DNA of 5,179 nucleotides, taken from positions 1-5,179 of the forward strand of contig CALAAN010000432.1 in NCBI GenBank assembly GCA_937884915.1. Reading direction: 5' to 3'. Shown piece by piece: positions 1 through 4,708 of this stretch. Source of the DNA: an uncultured Oscillibacter sp. Its GTDB lineage: Bacteria; Bacillota; Clostridia; Oscillospirales; Oscillospiraceae. Numbering within the stretch: the stretch's first letter is position 1; every line of letters starts with the position of its first letter. A model generated the notes under the pieces. That model was not told the DNA's origin, searched no databases, and saw nothing but the letters and a program-made list of their open reading frames with translations. A program made the translations under genes and the position numbers.

Positions 1-309
1 TGCACGGTCGAGCGCCTTGGCAAAGGGGACATAGTCCTCCGTCTCCGACGCGGCGGCGACCAGCGCGATGGGCGTGACGGAAACGCGCTTATTGACGATG
101 GGAATGCCGAATTCCCGCTCGATCTCTTCTCCCGTTGCGACCAAGCGCTCTGCATAGCGGCTGATCTTGTCGTAGATCTTTTCACACGCACGCTCCGCGC
201 TGCTGTCCGCGCAGGAGAGGAGCGAGATGCCCATCGTGATCGTGCGGATATCCAGATGCTGCTGGTCGATCATGCGGATCGTTTCCAGAATATCACTGCG
301 GCTTAGCAT
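1..309 (-). CDS. UPF0210 (DUF711, 'PFL-like') family protein, N-terminal part only
   Basis: The first 103 codons are present; the gene runs off the window at base 1. The protein begins MLSRSDILETIRMIDQ and continues through DIRTITMGISLLSCA, the hallmark N-terminus of the UPF0210/DUF711 family, whose members are usually about 450 residues, so roughly a quarter is visible. The later stretch FGIPIVNKRVSVTPIA also fits the family. The ATG at 307-309 is chosen because GGAGGG (318-323) lies 8 nt upstream and the family N-terminus starts here. Despite the 'PFL-like' label in databases, the biochemical role is not established, and I see no glycyl-radical motif in this part. It starts 18 bp after the ACT-domain gene, so the two are almost certainly co-transcribed. 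This pairing of a UPF0237 ACT protein with UPF0210 recurs in many Bacillota, for example streptococci, which suggests that the ACT protein senses a ligand for, or modulates, this partner. That link is inference. Confidence 0.93.
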   Translation of the reverse strand, partial: MLSRSDILETIRMIDQQHLDIRTITMGISLLSCADSSAERACEKIYDKISRYAERLVATGEEIEREFGIPIVNKRVSVTPIALVAAASETEDYVPFAKALDRA

Positions 310-327
310 GATTCTCTCCCTCCCCGC

Positions 328-597
328 TCAGATCTTGTGCATCGCGTTGAAGATGTCCTCCCGCTGCATGCGGATCGCAATGTCCATCTCCGCGCCGAGG
401 GCGCTCAGCTTTTCCGTCAGTTCCGTAAAAGAGAGCGAACAATTTTCGAGATCGGCCAGCATGACCATGGTGAAATTTCCCTGCAAAATCGTCTGGCTGA
501 TATCCAGAACGTTCACGTTCCACTTTGCCAGCAGCGAGCTGACGCCCGCGATAATACCGACCTGATCTTTTCCCAGTACCGTGATAATGGCTTTCAT
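328..597 (-). CDS. Small stand-alone ACT-domain protein, UPF0237 family
   Basis: This 89-residue protein is essentially a single ACT domain with a short C-terminal tail, the normal size for UPF0237. The N-terminal strand and turn MKAIITVLGKDQVGIIAGV carry the GKD-x-x-G-I signature of ACT domains (residues 9-15), followed by helix 1 (about 14-25), a second strand around VNVLDISQTI, and the TMVMLADL strand. ACT domains usually bind amino acids or other small molecules at dimer interfaces. This family resembles the ACT units of GcvR, but its ligand is unknown. The ATG at 595-597 has AAAGGAG (606-612) 8 nt upstream. The gene is the first of a two-gene operon with the UPF0210 gene 18 bp downstream, driven by an extended -10 promoter at 628-656. 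No catalytic domain is fused, so a regulatory or sensor role is likely. Family assignment is confident; function is not. Confidence 0.93.
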   Translation of the reverse strand: MKAIITVLGKDQVGIIAGVSSLLAKWNVNVLDISQTILQGNFTMVMLADLENCSLSFTELTEKLSALGAEMDIAIRMQREDIFNAMHKI

Positions 598-627
598 CCT
601 GTGTTCTCCTTTCGGTTTCTGCCGGTA

Positions 628-656
628 ATTGTATCATGTCACTGCAATAAAGTAAA
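628..656 (-). promoter_or_regulatory. Vegetative-type promoter of the ACT/UPF0210 operon
   Basis: On the minus strand TTTACT (651-656) is followed after 17 nt by TACAAT (628-633), which is preceded by TG one base upstream (extended -10). The predicted start site is near 621, giving a leader of about 24 nt with the Shine-Dalgarno sequence inside it. The upstream edge of the -35 touches the stem of the preceding terminator. Confidence 0.7.
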
Positions 657-690
657 TGTTCCGGATGCGCAACATACGCATCCGGAACAT
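656..690 (-). terminator. Intrinsic terminator of the 3D-domain gene
   Basis: A perfect 14-bp stem (656-669 with 677-690) encloses a 7-nt loop. Read on the minus strand it is followed by TTACTTTATT, a broken but U-rich tract. It starts 33 bp after the stop codon of the 3D-domain gene. The other strand lacks a T-run directly after the stem, and no plus-strand gene needs it, so minus-strand use is preferred. Confidence 0.75.
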
Positions 691-723
691 ACATTTATCG
701 TACTATTCGACAAACCGCCCCGC

Positions 724-1743
724 TCAGTCGAGGAAGTAGACCGTGGAATTTTTCTGGCGGCCGAACTGTTTGCACTCCTGATAGGAATTCATATAGAGGT
801 CGATCGCCGCGCCGCGCACGCCGGTGTCCTCAGCCACGGCGTTGCCGTAGGTGTAGCCCGACGAGCCGACGATGAACATCTCGGTGCCGAGCGGGATGAC
901 CTTCTTATCCACCGCGACGGTGCCGACATGGACCGTCGTGCCCGTGGCCGTTCTGGTTCCAACGCCGCCGTAGCCCGCGGTGTAGGCCGTGCAGGTGACC
1001 TTCATCGAGCCGGAGAAGTGGACGGAATCGCCGGACTTCATCAGAAGATAGCCGCTGCCGTCGCTCTCAGTCACGACGGACTTGACCGTGTCGCCGCTCT
1101 GCGCCTTGTCGACGAGCGTGCCGGTGTAGGTGATCTCCGCGACAGAGGTGTTGTTCTTCTCCTCCACCGCCTGACGGGAGACGAACTGGCCGTCGGCGTA
1201 CACGACCTCATAAACGATGTCGCGCGTGCCGTCGATGCCCTGCTGGACGACCTGCGTCTCGCCCTTGGGAATGCGGTACGACGTGGAGGTCAGCGTGGTG
1301 TGGGGGGCCGCCACGGTATCGGTCTCATAGTAGGTGAAGTCAGAGGCAACAGTGATCTCGACCTCTTCCTCCGTGACGTCGACCAACACCATCTCAAGCG
1401 GGCTGACCGAGATCTGCAGGCGGCGCAGCAGCTCGCTGACGCGCTCGCCGTTTCTCGTGGTAGCGTACTCGATATCGTCGCCGTGTGTCACTGTCACCTT
1501 TTCACCGGCAGGGAGTGTGACTTCCGCGTCGCCGCTCTGCACGCCGGTGACAATGACGCGCTCCTGCGGGATGTCCGTCGTGCCGTCGAGCACGCTGACC
1601 GTATCGCCGTCGGCGATGAGGTACAGCGCGTCCGCGCGCAGCTCGGGCGAACTGTTCAGCAGCATCACGGCCGCGAAGAGCAGAAAGAACATCGCTCTGC
1701 GGCAGCGCTGGGCTGTGAACAAATTTTTCAAAAACTTCTGCAT
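724..1743 (-). CDS. Secreted or membrane-anchored DUF348-G5-3D domain cell-wall protein (YabE/RpfB-like)
   Basis: This 339-residue protein has a basic N-terminus and one hydrophobic segment (about 17-30), so it is exported; cleavage near LRA/DA (about 37) or a retained anchor are both possible. A DUF348 ubiquitin-like segment follows (about 82-123, with TRNGERVSELLRRLQISVS), then a G5 domain (about 130-208) and a C-terminal 3D domain (about 248-338). The three aspartates that name the 3D domain are visible as D279 (AVDKKVIPLG), D306 (AEDTG) and D315 (IDLYM). 3D domains share the MltA-type double-psi barrel fold, and the family is linked to peptidoglycan turnover and resuscitation-type activities. 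C251 and C324 could form a disulfide (inference). It has only one clear DUF348 copy, fewer than B. subtilis YabE. The start at 1743 is chosen because AAGGAG (1750-1755) sits 6 nt upstream. The longer open frame to 1881 begins with a TTG that is itself the promoter -35 box. Transcribed alone: strong promoter upstream, terminator downstream. Confidence 0.92.
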   Translation of the reverse strand: MQKFLKNLFTAQRCRRAMFFLLFAAVMLLNSSPELRADALYLIADGDTVSVLDGTTDIPQERVIVTGVQSGDAEVTLPAGEKVTVTHGDDIEYATTRNGERVSELLRRLQISVSPLEMVLVDVTEEEVEITVASDFTYYETDTVAAPHTTLTSTSYRIPKGETQVVQQGIDGTRDIVYEVVYADGQFVSRQAVEEKNNTSVAEITYTGTLVDKAQSGDTVKSVVTESDGSGYLLMKSGDSVHFSGSMKVTCTAYTAGYGGVGTRTATGTTVHVGTVAVDKKVIPLGTEMFIVGSSGYTYGNAVAEDTGVRGAAIDLYMNSYQECKQFGRQKNSTVYFLD

Positions 1744-1749
1744 GAGATA

Positions 1750-1755
1750 CTCCTT
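1750..1755 (-). promoter_or_regulatory. Ribosome binding site that fixes the 3D-protein start
   Basis: AAGGAG on the minus strand ends 6 nt before the ATG at 1743. No comparable site precedes the longer frame beginning at 1881, so this decides the start. Confidence 0.85.
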
Positions 1756-1760
1756 TTTTC

Positions 1761-1807
1761 GCGGCGTGAGCCGCCGCAGCTTCGCGCAGCGAGGGAAGTG
1801 CGCTGCG
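1761..1807 (-). other. Two consecutive GC hairpins in the 5' leader of the 3D-protein gene
   Basis: Two stem-loops lie between the predicted transcription start (near 1846) and the ribosome binding site. One has a 7-bp stem, 1785-1791 with 1801-1807, and a 9-nt loop. The other has a 6-bp stem, 1761-1766 with 1772-1777, and a 5-nt loop. The second ends 5 nt before the AAGGAG. Neither is followed by a T-run on the minus strand, so they are not terminators. They may set mRNA stability or access of ribosomes. They match no riboswitch class I recognise. Confidence 0.45.
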
Positions 1808-1810
1808 TCC

Positions 1811-1839
1811 GGAAAAAGATTACAAAATGTAACTTTTCC
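1811..1839 (-). promoter_or_regulatory. Operator-like dyad or leader hairpin, TTACA-N3-TGTAA core
   Basis: The core TTACAAAATGTAA (1820-1832) is a symmetric dyad with a 3-nt centre. Outer arms GGAAAA and TTTTCC (1811-1816 with 1834-1839) extend it into an AT-rich imperfect hairpin of about 29 nt. It would lie at roughly +8 to +36 relative to the predicted start site of the 3D-protein gene, where it could act as a downstream operator or as an RNA hairpin. The half-sites resemble TACA/TGTA operators, but the spacing differs from the BlaI/MecI type, and the direct-repeat layout of a WalR box is absent. No regulator is assigned. Confidence 0.45.
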
Positions 1840-1852
1840 AAAACTTGCTGGC

Positions 1853-1881
1853 AGTATACCGCCTGAAAAAGGATTTGTCAA
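1853..1881 (-). promoter_or_regulatory. Strong vegetative-type promoter of the 3D-protein gene
   Basis: The minus strand has a perfect -35 TTGACA (1876-1881), a 17-nt spacer, and -10 TATACT (1853-1858). The predicted start is near 1846, giving a leader of about 100 nt. The region directly upstream (about 1890-1980) is very AT-rich and could serve as an UP element. This is the best match to the housekeeping consensus in the window. Confidence 0.88.
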
Positions 1882-1912
1882 GTTTCCGCCATTCGTTCGA
1901 TAAAAGTTCTGT

Positions 1913-1924
1913 ATTTTATAAAAT
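1913..1924. repeat. 12-bp AT palindrome upstream of the 3D-gene promoter
   Basis: ATTTTATAAAAT is a perfect palindrome about 32 bp upstream of the -35 box, inside an AT-rich tract. It may be part of an UP element or a binding site, but palindromes of A and T are common in such sequence by chance. Confidence 0.3.
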
Positions 1925-2047
1925 TTTCATTATTTTTATCATTTTTTCTTTCTAAAAGTTGCGATTTAATACATTGAATTCACGATTTTCTCGATTTATG
2001 TAAACCGTCGTCACCCAGCTCCCCCGCCCTGCTGCCGTCTCGGCGTC

Positions 2048-2077
2048 AAAACGTCGGTGCGTCTGCCGACGCTTTTT
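2048..2077. terminator. Terminator-like hairpin, possibly bidirectional
   Basis: CGTCGG (2052-2057) pairs with CCGACG (2066-2071) around an 8-nt loop. The flanks are AAAA on the left and TTTTT (2073-2077) on the right. On the plus strand the stem is followed by CTTTTT; on the minus strand by TTTT. It could stop leftover uvrC transcription before the 3D-gene promoter. The stem is short, so this is tentative. Confidence 0.4.
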
Positions 2078-2093
2078 GTCCCGCCCGAGCGGG

Positions 2094-2117
2094 AAAAAAA
2101 CTCCTGGGAGCAGGCCG
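2094..2117 (-). terminator. Short hairpin followed by seven T on the minus strand
   Basis: On the minus strand CCTG-CTCC-CAGG forms a 4-bp stem and is followed after AG by TTTTTTT. A longer pairing, AGCGGG upstream with CCCGCT downstream, could enclose it. The T-run is good but the stem is weak, so termination here is only possible. Confidence 0.3.
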
Positions 2118-2157
2118 GGTGTGTCCCGCTGCCGCCTCACGAAGTGGCAAAACCGCG

Positions 2158-2186
2158 GAAAGCCCTGCAAACACTGGCTTTTTTGT
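2158..2186 (+). terminator. Plus-strand terminator-like hairpin without an upstream gene
   Basis: AAAGCC pairs with GGCTTT across an 11-nt loop, and the plus strand continues in a run of six T. There is no plus-strand gene upstream for it to serve, so it may be part of a folded RNA or a remnant. Confidence 0.25.
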
Positions 2187-2226
2187 TCCTCTTCCGCGCG
2201 CTCCATTCCCTCGGACAGCAGCGAAA

Positions 2227-2260
2227 CGTCCCCTGCGCCCGGGAAAGGGCGCAGGGGACG
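2227..2260. repeat. Perfect 14-bp GC-rich inverted repeat (REP-like hairpin)
   Basis: CGTCCCCTGCGCCC (2227-2240) and its exact complement (2247-2260) flank a 6-nt loop GGGAAA. On the minus strand only TTT follows, so it is a weak candidate terminator for uvrC, about 175 bp past the stop. The GTCCCC...GGGGAC ends resemble the short palindromes that occur in many copies in some bacterial genomes and are associated with REP-type tyrosine transposases. Whether this one is multi-copy cannot be seen here. Confidence 0.55.
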
Positions 2261-2306
2261 AAAAACCGTCTCAACAGTGTAGTGCGATGCCAAAATATGC
2301 AAGTTT

Positions 2307-2342
2307 GAATTTTTGAAAATTCATTTATTGAAATTCATTTAT
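2307..2342. repeat. AT-rich tandem repeat and adjoining dyad
   Basis: TGAAAATTCATTTAT (2314-2328) is followed directly by TGAAATTCATTTAT (2329-2342), a two-copy tandem repeat differing by one base. The first copy overlaps an inverted repeat GAATTTT-TG-AAAATTC (2307-2322). The role is unknown; it may be replication slippage in AT-rich spacer or a binding site. Confidence 0.5.
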
Positions 2343-2434
2343 GTCAACTTCATTTTTCAAATTTTGTTGGTAAATTCAACAAAAATCACTCTTCTTTTTC
2401 GCCTTTTCCGTCAAGTAGGCGACTGCGGAGGAAG

Positions 2435-4279
2435 TTACATCTTCTCCTTCTTTTCGTCCGTTTCTCCGTGAAAATGAAGGTAGACGGACGCCGCGGCATC
2501 TTTTGGCAGCACACGCTCGAGGGTGAAAATGTCCGCCTCCCGAATCGCCTTGACGCTCTTGAACGTCTTGAGCAGCGCCTGCGCGCGCACCTTGCCAACG
2601 CCCGGAATGCCGTCGAGCGCCGAACAGGTCGAAGACCTCGAATGGCTCTCGTGGTGGAACGTGATGGCGAAGCGGTGCGTCTCCTCCTGAATCTGCCCGA
2701 TCAAGGCAAAGACGTTCGGCGCGGCGTGCAGGTCGATCTCGCGGCCCTGCGCGGTGACGAGCGCGCGCGTGCGGTGGCGGTCATCCTTGACCATGCCGAA
2801 GATCGGCACATGCACATGCATCTTGGCGCACACGCGCTCGGCAACGCCCGCGTGCGTGATACCGCCGTCGATGAGCATGACGTCCGGCAGGGGACTGAAT
2901 TTCTCGTCCCCGTCCAGATAGCGCTGGATGCGGCGCGTGAGCACCTCTTCCATGGACGCATAGTCGTCGGGGTGCGCCGACAGGCTCTTGATCTTGAATC
3001 TCCGGTAGGCGCTCTTCTTCGGCTTTGCGCCCTCATAGACGACCATCGACGCGACGATGTCGCTCGCACCGGTATTCGAGATATCGTAGGACTCCATGCG
3101 CCTGGGCGGCTCTGCGAGCGAGAGCATCCCTGCAAGCTGCGTCAGCGTACGGTTCTCGCGCTCCTGCGCAGTCGTCACACGCTCGACGTCCTCGCGCGCG
3201 TTGCGCTGCGCCATGGCAAGGAGCTCCGCCTTCTCGCCGCGCTGGGGGACATGCAGCGTCACCTTGCGGCCCGCGCGCTCGGTCAGGATCTGCGCGAGCT
3301 CGTCTGCGCCCTCGATCTCGCAGGGCAGCAGAATTTCGCGCGGCAGCACGCTCTTATTGAGGTAATACTGCGGCAGCAGCGCCGACAAGATCATCTGCTC
3401 GCTCTCGTCCTGCGGCGCGGCGAAGAGGTTCAGATCGCGGCCCGTCACGCTGCCGTCCTCGATGTGCAGCACAGCGCTGCCGCATTTGAGCGCGCCGCGG
3501 TAGACGCCCCAGATATCGGTGTCGGCGCAGATGCCGGCAATGACCTTCTGGCGCTTGCCCAGCACCTCGATGGCGCGGATGCGGTCGCGCAGCGCCGCCG
3601 CCTGCTCAAAGTGCAGGTCCGCAGCCTCCTGCTCCATCTCCTCGCGCAGCGTGCGGGTCAGGCGGCGATAGTGGCCGTTCAGCAGCTCTTCGGCCTGCCC
3701 GATGCGGCGCATATACTCGTCCTCGTCCGGCATGCCGCGGCAGAATGCGTCGCAGCGCCCCATGTGATGGTTGAGGCAGGGGCGCTCTTTGCCAATATCG
3801 CGCGGGAATTTGCGGCTGCAAGTCGGCAGGCGGAACGCCGCGCAGATCGCGTCGATGGCCGCGCGCGTCTCATTTCGCCCGCCGAAGGGACCGAAGTAGA
3901 GCGCGTCGTCATCCGCGGGCTTGCCGACCATTGTAAAGCGCGGGTAGTGCTCCGTGCCGAGGCGCACAAAGGGATATCCCTTGTCATCCTTTAAGAGGAT
4001 GTTGTAGCGCGGCATGTGCTGCTTGATGAGCGAGTTTTCCAAAATCAGCGCCTCGAACTCGGTCGAGACGAAGATCATGTCAAAGTGGTCGACCTGCGAG
4101 ACCATGCGGCGCGTCTTCTCGTTGTGGGAGGAATTCTCCTGAAAATACTGGCTGACGCGGTTTTTGAGCTTTTTCGCCTTGCCGACATAAATGACGCAGC
4201 CGGTCTTGTCCATCATCAGATAGACGCCCGGCGCAAGCGGCAGGTCATTCGCCTTGTCCAAAAGCTCCTGTTTCGTCAC
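2435..4279 (-). CDS. uvrC: UvrABC excinuclease subunit C
   Basis: This complete 614-residue protein is normal in length. UvrC makes the incisions on the 3' and 5' sides of a DNA lesion after UvrA2B hands over the damage (nucleotide excision repair, cytoplasmic). The GIY-YIG nuclease domain (about 14-95) has Y20, Y31-V-G33, R41, E81 and N93, matching the 3' incision site residues. Cysteines C154, C168, C176 and C180 match the spacing of the UvrC iron-sulfur ligands. The UVR helix pair that contacts UvrB spans about 204-239 (FEQAAALRDRI). The C-terminal RNase H-like nuclease (5' incision) shows D399 (YDISN), D438/D439 (DDYASM), D471 (IDGG) and H535 (THRFAI). A helix-hairpin-helix region (about 555-602, IPGVGKVRAQALL) ends the fold. 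All key residues are intact. It starts with GTG: AGGAGG (4289-4294) is 9 nt upstream. It follows the HPr terminator and has its own promoter candidates, so it is probably transcribed separately. Confidence 0.98.
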   Translation of the reverse strand: MTKQELLDKANDLPLAPGVYLMMDKTGCVIYVGKAKKLKNRVSQYFQENSSHNEKTRRMVSQVDHFDMIFVSTEFEALILENSLIKQHMPRYNILLKDDKGYPFVRLGTEHYPRFTMVGKPADDDALYFGPFGGRNETRAAIDAICAAFRLPTCSRKFPRDIGKERPCLNHHMGRCDAFCRGMPDEDEYMRRIGQAEELLNGHYRRLTRTLREEMEQEAADLHFEQAAALRDRIRAIEVLGKRQKVIAGICADTDIWGVYRGALKCGSAVLHIEDGSVTGRDLNLFAAPQDESEQMILSALLPQYYLNKSVLPREILLPCEIEGADELAQILTERAGRKVTLHVPQRGEKAELLAMAQRNAREDVERVTTAQERENRTLTQLAGMLSLAEPPRRMESYDISNTGASDIVASMVVYEGAKPKKSAYRRFKIKSLSAHPDDYASMEEVLTRRIQRYLDGDEKFSPLPDVMLIDGGITHAGVAERVCAKMHVHVPIFGMVKDDRHRTRALVTAQGREIDLHAAPNVFALIGQIQEETHRFAITFHHESHSRSSTCSALDGIPGVGKVRAQALLKTFKSVKAIREADIFTLERVLPKDAAASVYLHFHGETDEKKEKM

Positions 4280-4288
4280 GGGACATTC

Positions 4289-4294
4289 CCTCCT
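4289..4294 (-). promoter_or_regulatory. Shine-Dalgarno of uvrC supporting the GTG start
   Basis: AGGAGG lies 9 nt before the GTG at 4277-4279. An ATG at 4284-4286 is only 2 nt from it and is out of frame, opening a 13-codon frame that ends at 4245. The spacing and the conserved UvrC N-terminus favour the GTG. Confidence 0.8.
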
Positions 4295-4310
4295 TTCTTT
4301 TCATCTCTAC

Positions 4311-4354
4311 ATTATAATATATAATAGTATATCCGGTCGAATGATGCCGATAAA
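4311..4354 (-). promoter_or_regulatory. Probable uvrC promoter region, two -10 candidates
   Basis: The better pair on the minus strand is TTTATC (4349-4354), 17 nt, TATACT (4326-4331), predicting a start near 4319 and a leader of about 40 nt. A perfect TATAAT (4311-4316) lies further down but lacks a good -35 at 17 nt. The very AT-rich 4300-4332 stretch stands out between GC-rich genes. Confidence 0.5.
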
Positions 4355-4358
4355 ATGG

Positions 4359-4389
4359 AAAAAGGCGGCTTCCTGTGGAAGCCGCCTTT
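4359..4389 (-). terminator. Intrinsic terminator of the HPr gene
   Basis: A perfect 13-bp stem (4361-4373 with 4377-4389) has a 3-nt loop. On the minus strand the run TTTTT (4359-4363) begins inside the stem end, then CC and ATTTTAT follow. It begins 12 bp after the HPr stop codon. This is the strongest terminator in the window and separates HPr from uvrC. Confidence 0.93.
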
Positions 4390-4401
4390 CCTGGTTGTTT
4401 G

Positions 4402-4665
4402 TTATTCGCCGAAATTGTTGGAAACCAGCTCGCACAGAGCGGTCACAGCTTCCTTTTCGTCCGCGCCGTCGGCCAGCAGCGTGATGGTCGTGCCCTTGAC
4501 GATCCCGAGGGACAGCACGCCCAGCAAGCTCTTGGCGTTCACGCGACGCTCATCCTTCTCCAGCCAGATGCCGCTCTTGAACTCGTTGGCCTTCTGAATG
4601 AAGAACGTGGCAGGACGAGCATGCAGGCCTACTTCATTGTTGATCGTAACATTCTGAGTATACAT
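4402..4665 (-). CDS. ptsH: HPr, phosphocarrier protein of the sugar phosphotransferase system
   Basis: This complete 87-residue protein has the usual HPr length. HPr takes a phosphate from PEP-phosphorylated enzyme I on His15 and passes it to the sugar-specific EIIA domains. The active-site motif GLHARPA gives H15 and R17 at the canonical positions. NAKSLLGVLSLG places Ser46 exactly where HPr kinase/phosphorylase acts in Bacillota, so it is probably also a CcpA co-regulator. Having His15, it is not a Crh (which has Gln at that place). It is not next to an enzyme I gene here and stands alone, with its own promoter (4709-4738) and terminator (4359-4389). The ATG at 4663-4665 is preceded at 8 nt by GGGAG within GGAGAGGGAG (4674-4683). 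A genome may hold more than one HPr-like gene, so the symbol is a family-level assignment. Confidence 0.95.
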   Translation of the reverse strand: MYTQNVTINNEVGLHARPATFFIQKANEFKSGIWLEKDERRVNAKSLLGVLSLGIVKGTTITLLADGADEKEAVTALCELVSNNFGE

Positions 4666-4708
4666 CGTTACTACTCCCTCTCCAAAAAAATCTTTCGGAC
4701 TTTATCGT

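Larger units (their letters stand above)
2002..2270. repeat. GC-rich palindrome-dense block bounded by AAACCGTC direct repeats
   Basis: The 8-mer AAACCGTC occurs at 2002-2009 and again at 2263-2270, in the same orientation, at the two edges of the GC-rich core. Just inside them the ends are loosely inverted: GTCACCCAGCTCCC on the left matches GTCCCCTGCGCCC read inward from the right, with one gap and a few mismatches. This layout would suit a small non-autonomous element with an 8-bp target duplication, but an 8-mer match alone is weak evidence. There is no transposase gene. Confidence 0.3.
1882..2434. other. Gene-free stretch between uvrC and the 3D-gene promoter
   Basis: Two AT-rich flanks (about 1890-2000 and 2290-2400) enclose a GC-rich core (about 2002-2290) full of inverted repeats. 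No frame in it has a start with a Shine-Dalgarno sequence or a recognisable protein. The longest minus-strand frame across the core (2302 to 1952) starts with TTG and has no ribosome binding site. I recognise no tRNA, rRNA, tmRNA, RNase P, T-box or common riboswitch. uvrC has no good intrinsic terminator right after its stop, so its transcript may run into this region and stop at one of the hairpins listed separately. Confidence 0.7.

Noticed and set aside
337..1866. A 509-codon plus-strand open frame opposite the ACT and 3D-domain genes
   Set aside because: It lies antisense to two well-recognised proteins, is rich in Arg, His and Ala as expected from reading GC-rich codons backwards, crosses a terminator and promoters, and has no recognisable domain.
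1744..1881. N-terminal extension of the 3D-domain protein to a TTG at 1881
   Set aside because: The TTG is the first three bases of the TTGACA -35 box, the -10 also lies in the extension, there is no ribosome binding site, and the signal peptide begins naturally at the ATG at 1743.
2040..2290. T-box, 6S RNA, c-di-AMP (ydaO-type) riboswitch or other known RNA
   Set aside because: The T-box core GGGTGG-N-ACCGCG is missing, the 6S-type open central bubble is not evident, and no ydaO conserved core is seen; the region is also separated from the 3D gene by that gene's own promoter.
1952..2302. A 116-codon minus-strand frame across the GC-rich spacer block
   Set aside because: It begins with TTG without a Shine-Dalgarno, runs through several hairpins, ends in AT-rich spacer, and resembles no protein family known to me.
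2057..2308. Overlapping short plus-strand frames in the spacer
   Set aside because: They overlap each other in several frames, lack ribosome binding sites, and lie on the strand with no genes; most likely chance frames in GC-rich sequence.
2319..2347. TTGACA at 2342-2347 as a full promoter
   Set aside because: Hexamers 16-18 nt downstream match the -10 consensus at only about three of six positions; kept as an observation only.
2362..2384. TTTTGTTG/CAACAAAA hairpin as the uvrC terminator
   Set aside because: The 8-bp stem is AT-rich and no T-run follows on the minus strand, so it does not meet the form of an intrinsic terminator.
2468..3994. A 508-codon plus-strand open frame inside uvrC
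   Set aside because: It is the antisense shadow of a complete UvrC with every catalytic motif intact; the composition is typical of such shadows and no domain is visible.
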